Below are positions 18,615 to 28,081 of a stretch of DNA of 64,000 bases, piece by piece. Position numbers and translations under genes: made by a program. The notes beneath the pieces were generated by a model, which saw only the letters and a list, made by a program, of their open reading frames with translations, did no database searches and was not told the origin of the DNA. The stretch is from CAZXEU01 sp965207385 (GTDB lineage: Bacteria > Bacteroidota > Rhodothermia > Rhodothermales > Bin80). Within the stretch, counting starts at the first letter, position 1, and each line of letters starts with the position of its first letter. The DNA lies in assembly GCA_965207385.1 (NCBI GenBank), contig CBDBLZ010000021.1, forward strand, positions 930,001-994,000, read 5' to 3'.

Positions 18615-18947
18615 CAATTCAGGTCCGACAATTCTTGCTCGTGCTTGCCCCGGATTTGCACATCCCGCGCCGTTCATCGTTGGTTGCCAGTACATGTGGT
18701 TCTCTGCTAAGAGTCTTGCAGTTTGCAATGCGAAGTTTGATGTAATGAGTGGCCGCGCGAGGCCGCCAATCGGTCATGGCTCCTGCAACAAAGCCGAAGT
18801 CTCCACCACCACGAACTCAACAGATCGGATGCCAAATTGCTCCATTCTTTGCCCAACTTTGACTATCGTACTCGCATCAAGGGAGCCGGTCAAACATCCG
18901 AAGGGTCGGTGTCCTCAGCACGCTTTCAACAATTGCAGTTTCTTGCA
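18615..18947. other. Divergent intergenic region between two beta-propeller genes
   Basis: A 333-base spacer between oppositely oriented propeller genes. It must hold both promoters, but I could not pick a convincing -35/-10 pair. No conserved RNA, repeat or small gene with a good ribosome-binding site was seen. Confidence 0.4.
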
Positions 18948-20099
18948 ATGGATATGAAACGTAACCTGCATGCCAAGGTGCTGCAGGCTGTCGTACTGGT
19001 CTTTGGACTAGTCATCTTGGTCGCCAACATTAGCGGAGGCTCCCGCGATACAGTCCAGGATGAGGTGCCCGTAATTCGGCTTGTCGAAACGCTGCGAATC
19101 GGTGACGAAACGCATGAGGATGGCGTGATCTTCGGAGACATTGGCGGTCTCGTCGCAGTAGACAGCAAGGGTCGGATTTTTGTCGGTGAGCGTCAGGATC
19201 CGCAGATTTACGCCTTCACGTCGGGGGGCGAATTCATGCGTTCGATCGGAGAGGAGGGCGCAGGCCCAGGTGAGTTCTCGCGCCTTTCTGGAGTCCGGAT
19301 TGGCCCCGGCGATTCGCTCTACGCCTTCGATTCCAGGGCAAAGCGGATTTCGGCTTTTCATCCCGCCTCGCTGGATTTGGTTTACTCCATGATCGTGGCT
19401 GAGGACAAAGACAGCCGGCCTCCCCGTGACCTGATCGGCGTGCATGAGGAAGGTTTTCTAGTTACGTACGAGGACTTGCCTTGGCCGGATACAGACTTTG
19501 AAACGGAACGCTTCATGTTCCTCAGGACCGTGACCCGTAACGGGCAGCCAGCGGAGAAGCATATGGCCCAGGTCCCGTCAAGTAAATTTATGATGGTGCA
19601 GACAGGGGACCGGTTCATCGGGGTAGCCATGCCGTATTCGCCGCATCCGGTGATTCATGTGGCGCCGGACGGGCACGTTTACTCGGGTTCAACCGAGTCT
19701 ATCGCCGTCTCCGTCAGGGCAATCAGCGGCGAGGAGCGCGGGTTTATTCGACACACCACGGAACCAATTCCGATAACAGGAAGCGAGCTGAATGAGTGGA
19801 TGGAAATACTGTCCGAGGATGCTGCGGAATTACTCCGTAAGTCCGATTTGCGTGAGACCAAGCCGGCCTGCTCCACATTCGTTGCCGATGACCAAGGCAG
19901 GATCTGGGTCAGACGGACATCGGAGGATTTCGAGGCCACGAACACTCAATGGCTGGTGCTTGACGCCCGAAGCCGCGTGGCGGGCGAGGTAGCATTGCCT
20001 TCTTCGGTCACCCTTGAGTTGGTTGTTGGCAGAACGGCTTATGCCGTCGACGAAGGAGACGAAGGCCTTACGCTCGTAATCTATGCAGTTGCAGAGTAG
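18948..20099 (+). CDS. 6-bladed beta-propeller protein, membrane-anchored or exported (paralogue B)
   Basis: A 383-residue protein from the ATG at 18948 (MDMKRNLHAK), with an N-terminal hydrophobic stretch VLQAVVLVFGLVILVAN acting as signal or anchor. The family motif is GEEGAGPGEF. The segment GDIGGLVAVDSKGRIFVGER before it and the blade endings match paralogue G (44634-45734) closely, which has GNIGSLVAVDGAGRIFAGER at the same place, so these two are sister copies. No enzyme motifs are seen. The next gene on the plus strand is higA; paralogue C converges on it from the right. Confidence 0.75.
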   Translation: MDMKRNLHAKVLQAVVLVFGLVILVANISGGSRDTVQDEVPVIRLVETLRIGDETHEDGVIFGDIGGLVAVDSKGRIFVGERQDPQIYAFTSGGEFMRSIGEEGAGPGEFSRLSGVRIGPGDSLYAFDSRAKRISAFHPASLDLVYSMIVAEDKDSRPPRDLIGVHEEGFLVTYEDLPWPDTDFETERFMFLRTVTRNGQPAEKHMAQVPSSKFMMVQTGDRFIGVAMPYSPHPVIHVAPDGHVYSGSTESIAVSVRAISGEERGFIRHTTEPIPITGSELNEWMEILSEDAAELLRKSDLRETKPACSTFVADDQGRIWVRRTSEDFEATNTQWLVLDARSRVAGEVALPSSVTLELVVGRTAYAVDEGDEGLTLVIYAVAE

Positions 20100-20176
20100 C
20101 TACGAGTTCGTTCTACCGCTCCGTGTGGCCGAGCGCCATGCGGCAGTGTTGCGCAAAAACTGGCCTCTGGAGGTCA

Positions 20177-20204
20177 TTTCAGGCGCCATTGGGGCACCCT
20201 GAAA
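20177..20204. terminator. Inverted repeat in convergent spacer, possible terminator
   Basis: Arms TTTCAGG and CCTGAAA flank a 14-base centre that can pair further (CGCC with GGGC-type bases). It lies between two convergent propeller genes. There is no long T tract, so rho-independent function is uncertain. Confidence 0.35.
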
Positions 20205-20319
20205 GGCGCTCTCGCCACCGTCATTGCACTGGGCGGGACGCAATGGGCACCGAATGGCACGATTTGAATAGCTGGTCCTGATACCCTGAATTTAGCGGGG
20301 AGCCCGCAACAGCCACAAC

Positions 20320-21558
20320 TCAGCGTATCCCTTCCGGCAAACGCCTCACAGCCACGTAGGGCGCGCCTTGGTCACCAGTTCCCACAAATGCCATGAGGCC
20401 GTTCGGACCGAAGGCCGTAGGCATCGCCGTGGAACCGGGCTCGAAAGTGCCCAGATAGCGTCCGTCCGACGAAATGAGATCAATAAGTCTGGCATCCGGC
20501 CCTTCATCGCCCCGGTGAAGGACCCATATCGTGCCTTCCCAGCTCGTCTTGAGGTTGACAATCACCGGGATCTCGTGGTAATACTCCATGGCCTCAATCT
20601 GGCCGCGGCGGAATTCGATCATTCTCTGTCGCAACGGGTCGCCTCCTCCATCTCCTAGATCTTCGAGCTGCCGCTCAATTTCAGCGGCTCTAATGCGGCT
20701 TGTCACCGGTCGAGGCAGAAACGGGCGATTCAGAATCCGGGTCACAGCGCCGCCCGGTACAACGAACTTGATTGCATAGGAAGAGGAATCGGTGTACACT
20801 ATGGCCCCAGTGGGAAGGACGCCCGCTCTGAGCCGAGGCTTGAATCCATCCGGATCACCGGGTGGCTTCCAGGCGGCGGCAACCGAGTCAATGGCAGCCT
20901 GATTGCCGCTCAGATTGTAGCTCAGGACATACCGCACCGAGGGTTCCGGGGCATCGTCTTGCGATCCGGGCGCGTTGCGTGCCAGGGAATTGACCTCCGT
21001 TGTGGAAAGAACCCGGTCCAATTCGGGGAAGGCCTGCAGGCCACCGATCAACATAAAGTCCATCTGGGTGTCTCGAAACGGAATCGTGCGCTCGAAGCCT
21101 CCGTCCGCACGGAAGAGTGCAAATCCCAATTGACCTGGGTCGTAGACGGCCACACGTCCGTCCCGCATTACGGCGAACTCCAGCGCGGCAGAGGTGCTGC
21201 TGCCGAACTCGCCCGGGCCTTCACCTTCCTCAATAAATTGGCGTACAAGATTGGCTTGCTTATCTACAACGTAGATCCGCACCGCCTGAGTGTCCAGGAT
21301 GTATAGATTGCCGGCCGCGTCGAAGCCGACCCCGGCAATATCGCCGAAGGTATCCCAGTCATCCCCATCCACCGAGCCCAGCCGGTAGACTTCCTCGAAG
21401 TCGGCGGATAAAGGTCGATTCTCGGCCGGCAATTCGATCCTGTTCTGAGCCGCCGCAGATCCGGCCGACGCGACAAGTAACGTCATAGACAGCGGCACGA
21501 ATACGCTTGCCATCGTACGCACCTTCTGCGCCCGAATTGTCTTCCCGGTCATTCTCAT
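20320..21558 (-). CDS. 6-bladed beta-propeller protein, exported (paralogue C)
   Basis: A 412-residue protein with a signal peptide (hydrophobic VFVPLSMTLLVASAGSAAAQ, cleavage near AAAQ). The family motif is EEGEGPGEFG. Blades include GVGFDAAGNLYILDTQ and a late GTIWVLHRGDEGPDARL. ATG codons at 21558, 21552 and 21513 are all possible starts; the last gives the most compact signal peptide. Function is unknown. It is separated from higA by a long gene-poor stretch. Confidence 0.75.
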   Translation of the reverse strand: MRMTGKTIRAQKVRTMASVFVPLSMTLLVASAGSAAAQNRIELPAENRPLSADFEEVYRLGSVDGDDWDTFGDIAGVGFDAAGNLYILDTQAVRIYVVDKQANLVRQFIEEGEGPGEFGSSTSAALEFAVMRDGRVAVYDPGQLGFALFRADGGFERTIPFRDTQMDFMLIGGLQAFPELDRVLSTTEVNSLARNAPGSQDDAPEPSVRYVLSYNLSGNQAAIDSVAAAWKPPGDPDGFKPRLRAGVLPTGAIVYTDSSSYAIKFVVPGGAVTRILNRPFLPRPVTSRIRAAEIERQLEDLGDGGGDPLRQRMIEFRRGQIEAMEYYHEIPVIVNLKTSWEGTIWVLHRGDEGPDARLIDLISSDGRYLGTFEPGSTAMPTAFGPNGLMAFVGTGDQGAPYVAVRRLPEGIR

Positions 21559-22199
21559 CCGGCTTCTTTTCTGAGGGGCCAGGCCCCGCGACTTCTTTGA
21601 TCAGTTACAAACGAATCCCTAAACGCTGTTCGGCAGCTCAATTTAGCGAACGAGTCCGTTTGTCGGCAGCCTGGACTGGTGAAATTTCCTGATTAGCCCG
21701 GTCCAATGCCGGCACGCTTGGCGAGCCGGTTGCTCGAGCTGCCGAGGCAAACAGGAAGTAATCCCGTAGGATCCGGCGATTGACGAACAGTGGCAGGGTT
21801 GATTATGCGTTTTTCGTCACGGTGCGACAATCCCAAGACAACTCTCGCCAACTTGGGACCCCGTTATCGCCCGAGGCTTGATTCAAAGAAAAGGGGACGG
21901 CGCCATTGCCAGACACCGCGCCTCGGTGCGCGTTTGAAAAGTACAATCGTCATTTCTGGTGCCCGCCTGGAAGATGGGCAGGGGTACACTTAGGGGGCCC
22001 GGTTTGGAGAGGGATGCACTTGGAAAACCGAGGCGCGAATGGGCATTAGCGAATACAGAAGGGTCATACAGCCGGTCACGAGTTAGATCGGCTTGCAGTC
22101 AGAACCGGGATGTTGTAGTACGGCCGCTCTGTGCCTCGACCATTGTATCGCTGCCGACGCATCGCCCTTTTGCAGATGCGGAGATTGCAAGACCCGCCA
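21559..22199. other. Gene-poor stretch upstream of the higBA remnant
   Basis: About 640 bases with no reading frame I can support on either strand. It probably holds the promoter of propeller paralogue C near 21560-21620. The rest looks like decayed sequence next to the degraded toxin gene, with no recognisable transposase or repeat. Confidence 0.35.
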
Positions 22200-22443
22200 G
22201 GGCCTTTGGGGCGGGCGCGAAAAAGGGTTATCGGGCATTACGAATCGGGCTACAAGGAGTCCATTGAATTGGAACAACTCGGCATCAAGCCAGAGTCTGG
22301 CCGGATCGCCGGATAACCGCGTGGAGGCGTTTTCAGGCGACAGAGCAGGATAGCAAAGCATACCCAGTAATCGGAAAATGCGGATCTGTTTTCGCCGGGA
22401 GGATGTTAGTCCTCGTCACGTGGCAATCGTACACTGCCTTTGA
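22200..22443 (+). pseudogene. higB: Degraded HigB-type toxin gene
   Basis: A remnant of a HigB (RelE/ParE-fold) mRNA-interferase toxin upstream of higA. In one frame it reads SPDNRVEAFSGDRAG, then an in-frame TAG at 22351-22353, then QSIPSNRKMRICF and a tail AIVHCL before TGA at 22441. This lines up with the HigB pattern PPGNRLEALKGDRKGQYSIRINxQWRICF...VEIVDYH. Further upstream, around 22200-22270, weak similarity to the HigB N-terminus is spread over two frames. The invariant aromatic and polar residues are mostly lost, so the toxin is inactive. The left boundary is approximate. Confidence 0.65.
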
Positions 22444-22452
22444 GGGCGCGTC

Positions 22453-22812
22453 ATGAGTGTCAAAGTGGGAATGCGTCCGGTACATCCGGGAGAAATCCTG
22501 CGAGATGAGCTGGATGAGCTGGGGATGTCCGCCAATGCTATTGCGAAAGCTCTGGACGTGCCAGCTAACAGAATATCGGATATTCTGCGAGGGCGCCGTG
22601 GTGTCTCAGCAGACACGGCCCTCCGCCTCGCCGAGTTCTTCGGTACTTCGGCACAACTTTGGCTCAATCTGCAGAGTATGTACGAATTGCGATCCGCTGA
22701 AATCGCTGCCGGTGACAGAATCAATGAGAGCGTTGTGAGACTGGAATCCGAATTGAGTCAACTCGCGAAGTCTAAAGAACTGGGTGCTCATAGGGCGGAT
22801 AGAAAGCCCTAA
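22453..22812 (+). CDS. higA: HigA-family antitoxin (XRE helix-turn-helix)
   Basis: A 119-residue antitoxin and autorepressor. The N-terminus VGMRPVHPGEILRDELDELG is the HigA signature, followed by a helix-turn-helix (MSANAIAKALDVPANRIS, then DILRGRRGVSADTALRLAE) and FFGTSAQLWLNLQ. HigA normally binds and blocks HigB and represses the operon. Here the gene is intact from the ATG at 22453, only nine bases after the stop of the ruined toxin gene, the canonical toxin-first order. It may persist as an orphan antitoxin or regulator. The tail beyond residue 95 is longer than in short HigA proteins. Confidence 0.9.
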   Translation: MSVKVGMRPVHPGEILRDELDELGMSANAIAKALDVPANRISDILRGRRGVSADTALRLAEFFGTSAQLWLNLQSMYELRSAEIAAGDRINESVVRLESELSQLAKSKELGAHRADRKP

Positions 22813-23218
22813 ATGTGTCTGCGGCTTTGGGCCCGGAGCGTGGGAGCATTGGACGGCGACATTTCGACCAAGCGGTGGTGACCATTGACGCCAGTGCCGT
22901 TTGCGCGATTCTGGTCGCGCAACGGCAAGCCCTGCGTCCAAGATCCTGGCTTCCTGCCGTAGTTCCTCTGAGGATGCAAAGGCAAAGGAACAATCATTCG
23001 GACAAAAGCCGCATTCTGTTGCGTGAGAAGTGAATGCTTGCGATCGGGCCGAGACCACTACCCCGATAGCTTCCGGGTCTCCTTTCAAGGCGGCAAGAGT
23101 AACCGGCGCATAGGCAGGGCTCTCGATATGCTCCCAACGACCGTCCTAGCTGCCGCACTGTGCCCGAATCAGTATGCGCCAATCAAGCCAGGGTTACCGT
23201 TCAGGGCGGTGAGCCAGC
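22813..23218. other. Gene-poor spacer with possible PIN-domain vestige
   Basis: About 400 bases without a supportable gene. From a GTG at 22878 the plus strand reads VTIDASAVCAILV, which resembles the N-terminal metal-binding strand of VapC-type PIN toxins (IDASAxxAIL). The frame continues to 23033 without further PIN features. It may be debris of another toxin gene or a chance match. Confidence 0.25.
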
Positions 23219-24040
23219 TTACGGCTCTTCGTCACCCCAGGCCACTCTGAGCGAAGCCTGACGCCTTCTTTCTGCAAAGCGGGCTACAAGTATGGAGCCC
23301 TCATAGAGCAGGAATAGGGGCGCAGCCACAAGTATTTGCGATATCGGTTCTGGCGGCGTCAGCAGGGCGCCCAGAATCAGCACAACGGGCAAGGCAAACT
23401 TGCGGTATCTCCTTAGTCGCTCCGGCGTAGCGATACCCAGCTTGGCTAGGAATTACACGACTACCGGCAGTTGGAAAAGAAGCCCTGCCCCAAAGGCGGA
23501 CGTCGTCAACATGCTGAAGTAGCGCGTAACGTCGAAATCGTTGACGATCTGTGGCGCGATCTGAAACGAATTGAGAAACTGGAGAGCGACCGGCATCAGC
23601 AGCAGGTATCCGAAGGCCACGCCGATCAGGAAGAAGACCGTGGCAAAGATGGCCGCAAATCTCAGGCTGGCCCTTTCGCTCGGATAAAGGCCGGGCTTCA
23701 CGAACTTCCAGAGGAAATACACGAAGACCGGGAAGCCCAGCACCACGCCGACAGAAGCGATGATCCCCACGAGCGCAAAGAATTGCCCAGTCATGGTGCG
23801 ATTCTGCAGCTGCAGGGTCTCGGCCTCGATGCCAAATACCCGGTACATGAAGAAATCCTCTTGCGCCGGGCCAATGAGTATCACTTCAGAAATCCAGTCA
23901 CGGGAAAAGGCAGCGACGACGGTCGCCACAAACACTGCCGCAATGCCCTTGAGAAGCGCCCAGCGAAGATCCTCCAGGTGCTCGAGGAAGGACATCTCGC
24001 CGCCGCCCGGCAGCGCCCCTTCGTCTTTCGTGGACGGCAA
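23219..24040 (-). CDS. tatC: Sec-independent protein translocase TatC, with an in-frame stop codon
   Basis: The polytopic Tat subunit that recognises twin-arginine signal peptides at the inner membrane. Early residues EMSFLEHLEDLRW are the TatC hallmark, and the usual six helices follow. The frame is interrupted by TAA at 23453-23455 exactly where the family has Tyr or a similar residue (FQLPVVV-stop-FLAKLGIATPERLRRYR). The same frame then runs on through LTPPEPISQILVAAPLFLLYE to a second TAA at 23219. A single base change would restore 273 residues. The start is TTG 24040 (N-terminal extension typical of the family) or ATG 23995. No tatA or tatB is nearby. Confidence 0.85.
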
Positions 24041-24374
24041 CGCCTTTATGTACCCGACGCCATCGGGTGAAGAATCCGTTTCACATCAATGTTCCGTCGG
24101 TGCAGGCAAACCCCCGGCTGTTCGCAAGGAATGGGGCCGGGCTGCAACCACGCCCTTCTCCGACCTGCCCAGTGGCCGGTTCGTTTCCCCGCGAATTGGA
24201 GCCGGCGCCACTTTGTCCTGTTCGTACAGCGGACTTTCCGCACTCGGGGCCGATGCAGTCTTCCCGTTGCCTTGCTGAAGCGGTGCTGCTACCGGCCTTG
24301 AACGAGCGTGGCACATAAGGCCGGGCACTTGCCGGATTGCACCTTAGTCCTGCCGAATCGCTGTAGCCGAATTC
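24041..24374. other. Intergenic region between tatC and the M20 hydrolase
   Basis: A 334-base spacer holding the tatC promoter region and the 3' flank of the M20 gene. Overlapping short frames on both strands have no family resemblance or ribosome-binding sites. Nothing else is recognisable. Confidence 0.35.
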
Positions 24375-25679
24375 CTAGTTCGCCGACATATAGTCGACTG
24401 CCAGGCTCGCAAGGGCGCGGACGCCAACGGCCAGCGCACCCTCGTCGGCTAAGAAGTACGGAGAATGGTTTCGGGGGGCGGTCTCAGGATCCTGGTCAAG
24501 GGGAGTTATACCGAGGAAGAAATACAGGCCCGGAACCTCCTGAGCGAAATACGAAAAGTCCTCCGCGCCTGTTACCTGCGATGCGACCACCACGCCGTCC
24601 GTGCCTGCCACACGCTCCAGGGACGGGAGCATCTTAGCCGTAAGGGCCGGATCGTTGACCGTGACGGGATATCCGCGGTCTATTTCGACCTCGGCCGTGG
24701 CTCCCGCGCTTTCGGCGATGTGATGTGCAGTGCGGCGCACGCGATCCTCGATGGCACGGCGCACGTCGGGAAGAAAAGTCCGGATCGTGCCGTCCATCTG
24801 CACCTCTTCCGGAATGATATTGCCGCGGACGCCGCCATGGATCGACCCGATAGTGACAATCGAAGGCGTGGCCGTAACGTCCAGCTGCCGGCTCGCGACG
24901 GTCTGCAGTCCCAGCACGATTTGCGCGGCCACCACGATCGGATCTACGCCGCCCCAGGGAAGGGCTCCGTGCGTTTGCTTTCCGGTCACCTTGATCCGGA
25001 GTCCGTCCGCGCTGGCCATGAAGGGTCCCGGTCGGTAGGCTATCTGCCCGACCGGCGCCGGCCATACGTGCAGTCCGAAGACCACGTCGGGTCTGGGATC
25101 GAGGAAGGCTCCTTCCCGGAGCATGAGTTCGGCTCCGCCTTCTTCGCCGGCAGGCGGGCCCTCTTCGGCTGGCTGGAAGATAAACTTCACCGAGCCCGGC
25201 AACTCGCTTCGCATTCCGGCCAGCACTTCGGCAACGCCCATCAGTATCGCCACGTGGTTATCATGGCCGCAGGCATGCATGACGCCCACTTCCTGCCCGT
25301 TGTATATCGTGGTGACCTTCGAGGCAAACGGAAGATCAACCAACTCGGTAACGGGCAGCGCGTCCATGTCGGCGCGAAGCGCCACCACGGGGCCCTCCCG
25401 CGCGCCCCGCAGGAAGCCGACGACGCCCGTGTGGGCCACTTCCGTCCGGACCTCGATGCCCAGGCCGGCAAGGTGCTCGGCTACCAGGGCAGCGGTCCGG
25501 AACTCACGGTTACTGAGCTCCGGGTTGGCATGGATGTCTCTGCGCCATTCGATCACCCGCTCGGTGACTGCTTCGGTACGCTCGTCGACTTCCGAGCGGA
25601 GACTGGCGCGGTCCGCCGGTTGGGCGCGTGCGGAAAAGCAAACGAACAGCAGGCAGGCAAGATAGCAGGCTGGTTTCAT
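24375..25679 (-). CDS. M20-family amidohydrolase / metallopeptidase, secreted
   Basis: A dizinc hydrolase of the M20D type (hippurate hydrolase, IAA-amino-acid hydrolase or carboxypeptidase-like), 434 residues. A signal peptide (about 1-20, ending ARAQ) is followed by RRDIHANPELSNREF, then VALRADMDALPV (catalytic Asp region) and HACGHDNHVAILMGVAE (metal ligands Cys and His). QPAEEGPPAGEEGGAELML holds the catalytic Glu-Glu. The dimerisation domain follows and the fold closes with GAEDFSYFAQEVPG. All metal-binding motifs look intact. Substrate specificity cannot be read from sequence. The DUF5916 gene lies 18 bases upstream on the same strand. Confidence 0.92.
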   Translation of the reverse strand: MKPACYLACLLFVCFSARAQPADRASLRSEVDERTEAVTERVIEWRRDIHANPELSNREFRTAALVAEHLAGLGIEVRTEVAHTGVVGFLRGAREGPVVALRADMDALPVTELVDLPFASKVTTIYNGQEVGVMHACGHDNHVAILMGVAEVLAGMRSELPGSVKFIFQPAEEGPPAGEEGGAELMLREGAFLDPRPDVVFGLHVWPAPVGQIAYRPGPFMASADGLRIKVTGKQTHGALPWGGVDPIVVAAQIVLGLQTVASRQLDVTATPSIVTIGSIHGGVRGNIIPEEVQMDGTIRTFLPDVRRAIEDRVRRTAHHIAESAGATAEVEIDRGYPVTVNDPALTAKMLPSLERVAGTDGVVVASQVTGAEDFSYFAQEVPGLYFFLGITPLDQDPETAPRNHSPYFLADEGALAVGVRALASLAVDYMSAN

Positions 25680-25697
25680 GGCGCTCTTCCAATGCCC

Positions 25698-27959
25698 CTA
25701 TCGCAGCACGTTGAATAGCCTGCTGTACTTGATCGTGATGCTGCGCTGCTGCGGGGTGCCGAAGATTTCAGATGTTTCGCTTACTTCGTTGAAAACAATG
25801 AAGAGTCCCGTGTTCGCCGCTTGCAGCCAGCCGAGGCGAAGATTGGCCGACCAGATTTCGGCGCTGTCGTTGTACTGGAACAGGCTCTGAACGTAGAGAC
25901 GGGGCGTAAACGAGTACGATACGCGCGCGCGGAACAGGTTTGTGACGAAATCACCTCCCGGCAGGCTAATGTCGTTGTATGACAGGTTGAATTCGGCGGT
26001 CAGGGCTTCGTTCGCCCGGACGCGCAGGATGCCGGACAGGTTGTTGCGCCAGCCGCCGAAGAATCCGCCGATGAAGTTGCGGCTGCTGAAGCTGATCTTC
26101 GCGCCCTGGTTAGTGATGAACACCAGCTGGGCCTCTGCATGATCATACGTGCCGGGCTCCACAAACACGTCCCTGGAGATTTCGAAGACTTCGTGCACGC
26201 CCTCGCGCGTCAGATTGATGCCCGTGTGGATCTCGTAGCCGTTCTTCCATTCCCAGTGGGAATCAATGTGCCAGCGCCCTCCCTCCTGGAAGCCCGCAAA
26301 ATCCCAGAATCCCTGATAGCTTACGTGCGGACGGATTTCGTGGAGGCCGATAAGCGCCTCCGGACGCCACGTGTACCACACCAGTCCGGTCAGCTTGCGG
26401 TACTCGCTGCTGCGCCTCAGAAAGCCCATCTCCGGATTGAAATTGTCGGCTACTTCCGTGTACGTAGAGTTGAGGCGCCACAAGTTTGAGACGTAGCTGA
26501 CATTGAGATTGTACGCGTATTCCTGGCCATCCAGGTGGGGAGAGAAGGTCCGCGCAAGGAATCCTGACAGGTTGAGGTACTCGCCGATGCCATACCTGCC
26601 GTCCACGGCGACGGTCTGGTTGCCATCGGCAGGCAAATCATCGCCCTCCCTGTCGAGCGTGACCGAGCTTGTACTGAGCCGGTTGGTGGCCATGAGTCCG
26701 ACCGAGGACCGATTGGGCAGGTCCTTGCGCACGCGCGCGACCGAAAAATTGTTGGCGGCCGCCGCGCCTGCCACCTCTTCCGTCTGCATGTTGAGCAGGC
26801 CCACGTTCAGGCCCGCCACCTGACCGGACATGCGCGCGCCCCCGAGAATGGGAATCGCCTCGCCGGCCGGTCCGATACCGATCCTTCGGCTGAAGAAGAG
26901 TTCGACCTCCTGGCCGCTGAATTCCGACACGCCGACGCTGAACAGGCCCGCATTCTCGAGGAAAAAGGGCCTTTTCTCCGGAAAGAACAGACTGAACCGG
27001 TCGAGATTGATCTGCTGCTCGTCCACCTCGACCTGGGCAAAGTCGGTGTTGTACGTGGCATCAAGCGTCATGCTCGGCGTGAGACTGTACTTGAGATCCA
27101 CGCCCACGTCCTGGCCGAGATTGGTGTCCGTCCGGTCAGACTCTACCACCTGGCGGTCGGCCTGGCCGAGCGCGTAGGGCGTTACTTGCAGGTTTCGGGG
27201 CTGCGGCACGCCGAGCCCGCTCAATCTGCCCGCACGGGAAACGCGATTGAGGTCATACTGCCGCGGCATTCTGGTCCAGAATGCCCGCTCGTTGTGCCGC
27301 CTGATATTGCGCTGGAAATTGGCTCCCCATGTCTGCACGTCCGAGGTGGGGAAGCGCAGCGTTCGGAACGGAATCTCGAATTCCGCGCTCCAGCCAATGT
27401 CCGTAATCTGCGTCCGGACGTCCCAGGAACCGTCCCAGTTGATATTGAATCCGCCTCCGCTTCCCGCCTGCTGTCTGCTGAAAAATCCGCCCTGGCCTTC
27501 CTTGGTTACCTGCGCATCGAATTCAATGCCGGCAGGGTTGGTGCCAAACACAAACCCGTTCTGCCCGTCGAGGTAGGTATCCAGAATGAATGCAAAACTG
27601 TCGGTTTCATCGAGCGGCGCATCCCGTCTGCTGTCCGAAACGATTATGCGCCCCGGCTCCCGGTCATAGCAGATTACTCCCACGTACAGGGCGCGGTCCG
27701 TATACACTACGCGCACTTCCGTTCGCTCGGAGGCGGCATCCCCGTGGTTCGGCGTAGTCTGCCAGAAATCGATTATGGGCTGCGAAGAGGAATAGGCGGG
27801 ATCGTCCACGACATTGCCGTCCAGGACCGGCGCCGTTTCCGTCTGCATGGCCCGGGTCTGCGGTACGACCACCTGGGACTCCTGCATGGTCAGCTGCCCG
27901 AACGCTGCTCCGGCAAGGCCGAGCATGCAAACAAAGGCCGGCAATACGAGGCGCAGCAT
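25698..27959 (-). CDS. DUF5916 outer-membrane protein with CBM9-like N-terminus
   Basis: A large exported protein of 753 residues. The signal peptide (about 1-21, ending AFGQ) leads into a CBM9-like carbohydrate-binding beta-sandwich (PVLDGNVVDDPAYSSSQ, YVGVICYDREPGRI, FAFILDTYLDGQNGFVFGTN). The DUF5916 barrel-like region follows, rich in alternating aromatic strands, including DRFSLFFPEKRPFFLENAG, a strong family motif. It ends TIKYSRLFNVLR, with a terminal beta-strand. It probably sits in the outer membrane and may bind or take up glycans or peptides. The M20 hydrolase follows 18 bases downstream, suggesting a joint degradative role. Confidence 0.88.
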   Translation of the reverse strand: MLRLVLPAFVCMLGLAGAAFGQLTMQESQVVVPQTRAMQTETAPVLDGNVVDDPAYSSSQPIIDFWQTTPNHGDAASERTEVRVVYTDRALYVGVICYDREPGRIIVSDSRRDAPLDETDSFAFILDTYLDGQNGFVFGTNPAGIEFDAQVTKEGQGGFFSRQQAGSGGGFNINWDGSWDVRTQITDIGWSAEFEIPFRTLRFPTSDVQTWGANFQRNIRRHNERAFWTRMPRQYDLNRVSRAGRLSGLGVPQPRNLQVTPYALGQADRQVVESDRTDTNLGQDVGVDLKYSLTPSMTLDATYNTDFAQVEVDEQQINLDRFSLFFPEKRPFFLENAGLFSVGVSEFSGQEVELFFSRRIGIGPAGEAIPILGGARMSGQVAGLNVGLLNMQTEEVAGAAAANNFSVARVRKDLPNRSSVGLMATNRLSTSSVTLDREGDDLPADGNQTVAVDGRYGIGEYLNLSGFLARTFSPHLDGQEYAYNLNVSYVSNLWRLNSTYTEVADNFNPEMGFLRRSSEYRKLTGLVWYTWRPEALIGLHEIRPHVSYQGFWDFAGFQEGGRWHIDSHWEWKNGYEIHTGINLTREGVHEVFEISRDVFVEPGTYDHAEAQLVFITNQGAKISFSSRNFIGGFFGGWRNNLSGILRVRANEALTAEFNLSYNDISLPGGDFVTNLFRARVSYSFTPRLYVQSLFQYNDSAEIWSANLRLGWLQAANTGLFIVFNEVSETSEIFGTPQQRSITIKYSRLFNVLR

Positions 27960-28081
27960 AATTCTACCCTTAAGGCCACACAGATACCTAGATTAAGGGA
28001 TCCGGCCATCAATCGAAAGAGCCGACGGGGATACCGGCAGGCCCCGGCACGTATACTCGGCGAATCAGCCTGTTGCGCGAA

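Noticed and set aside
24465..25718. Open plus-strand frame opposite the M20 hydrolase
   Set aside because: The minus strand encodes all M20 motifs; the plus frame has no recognisable motif.
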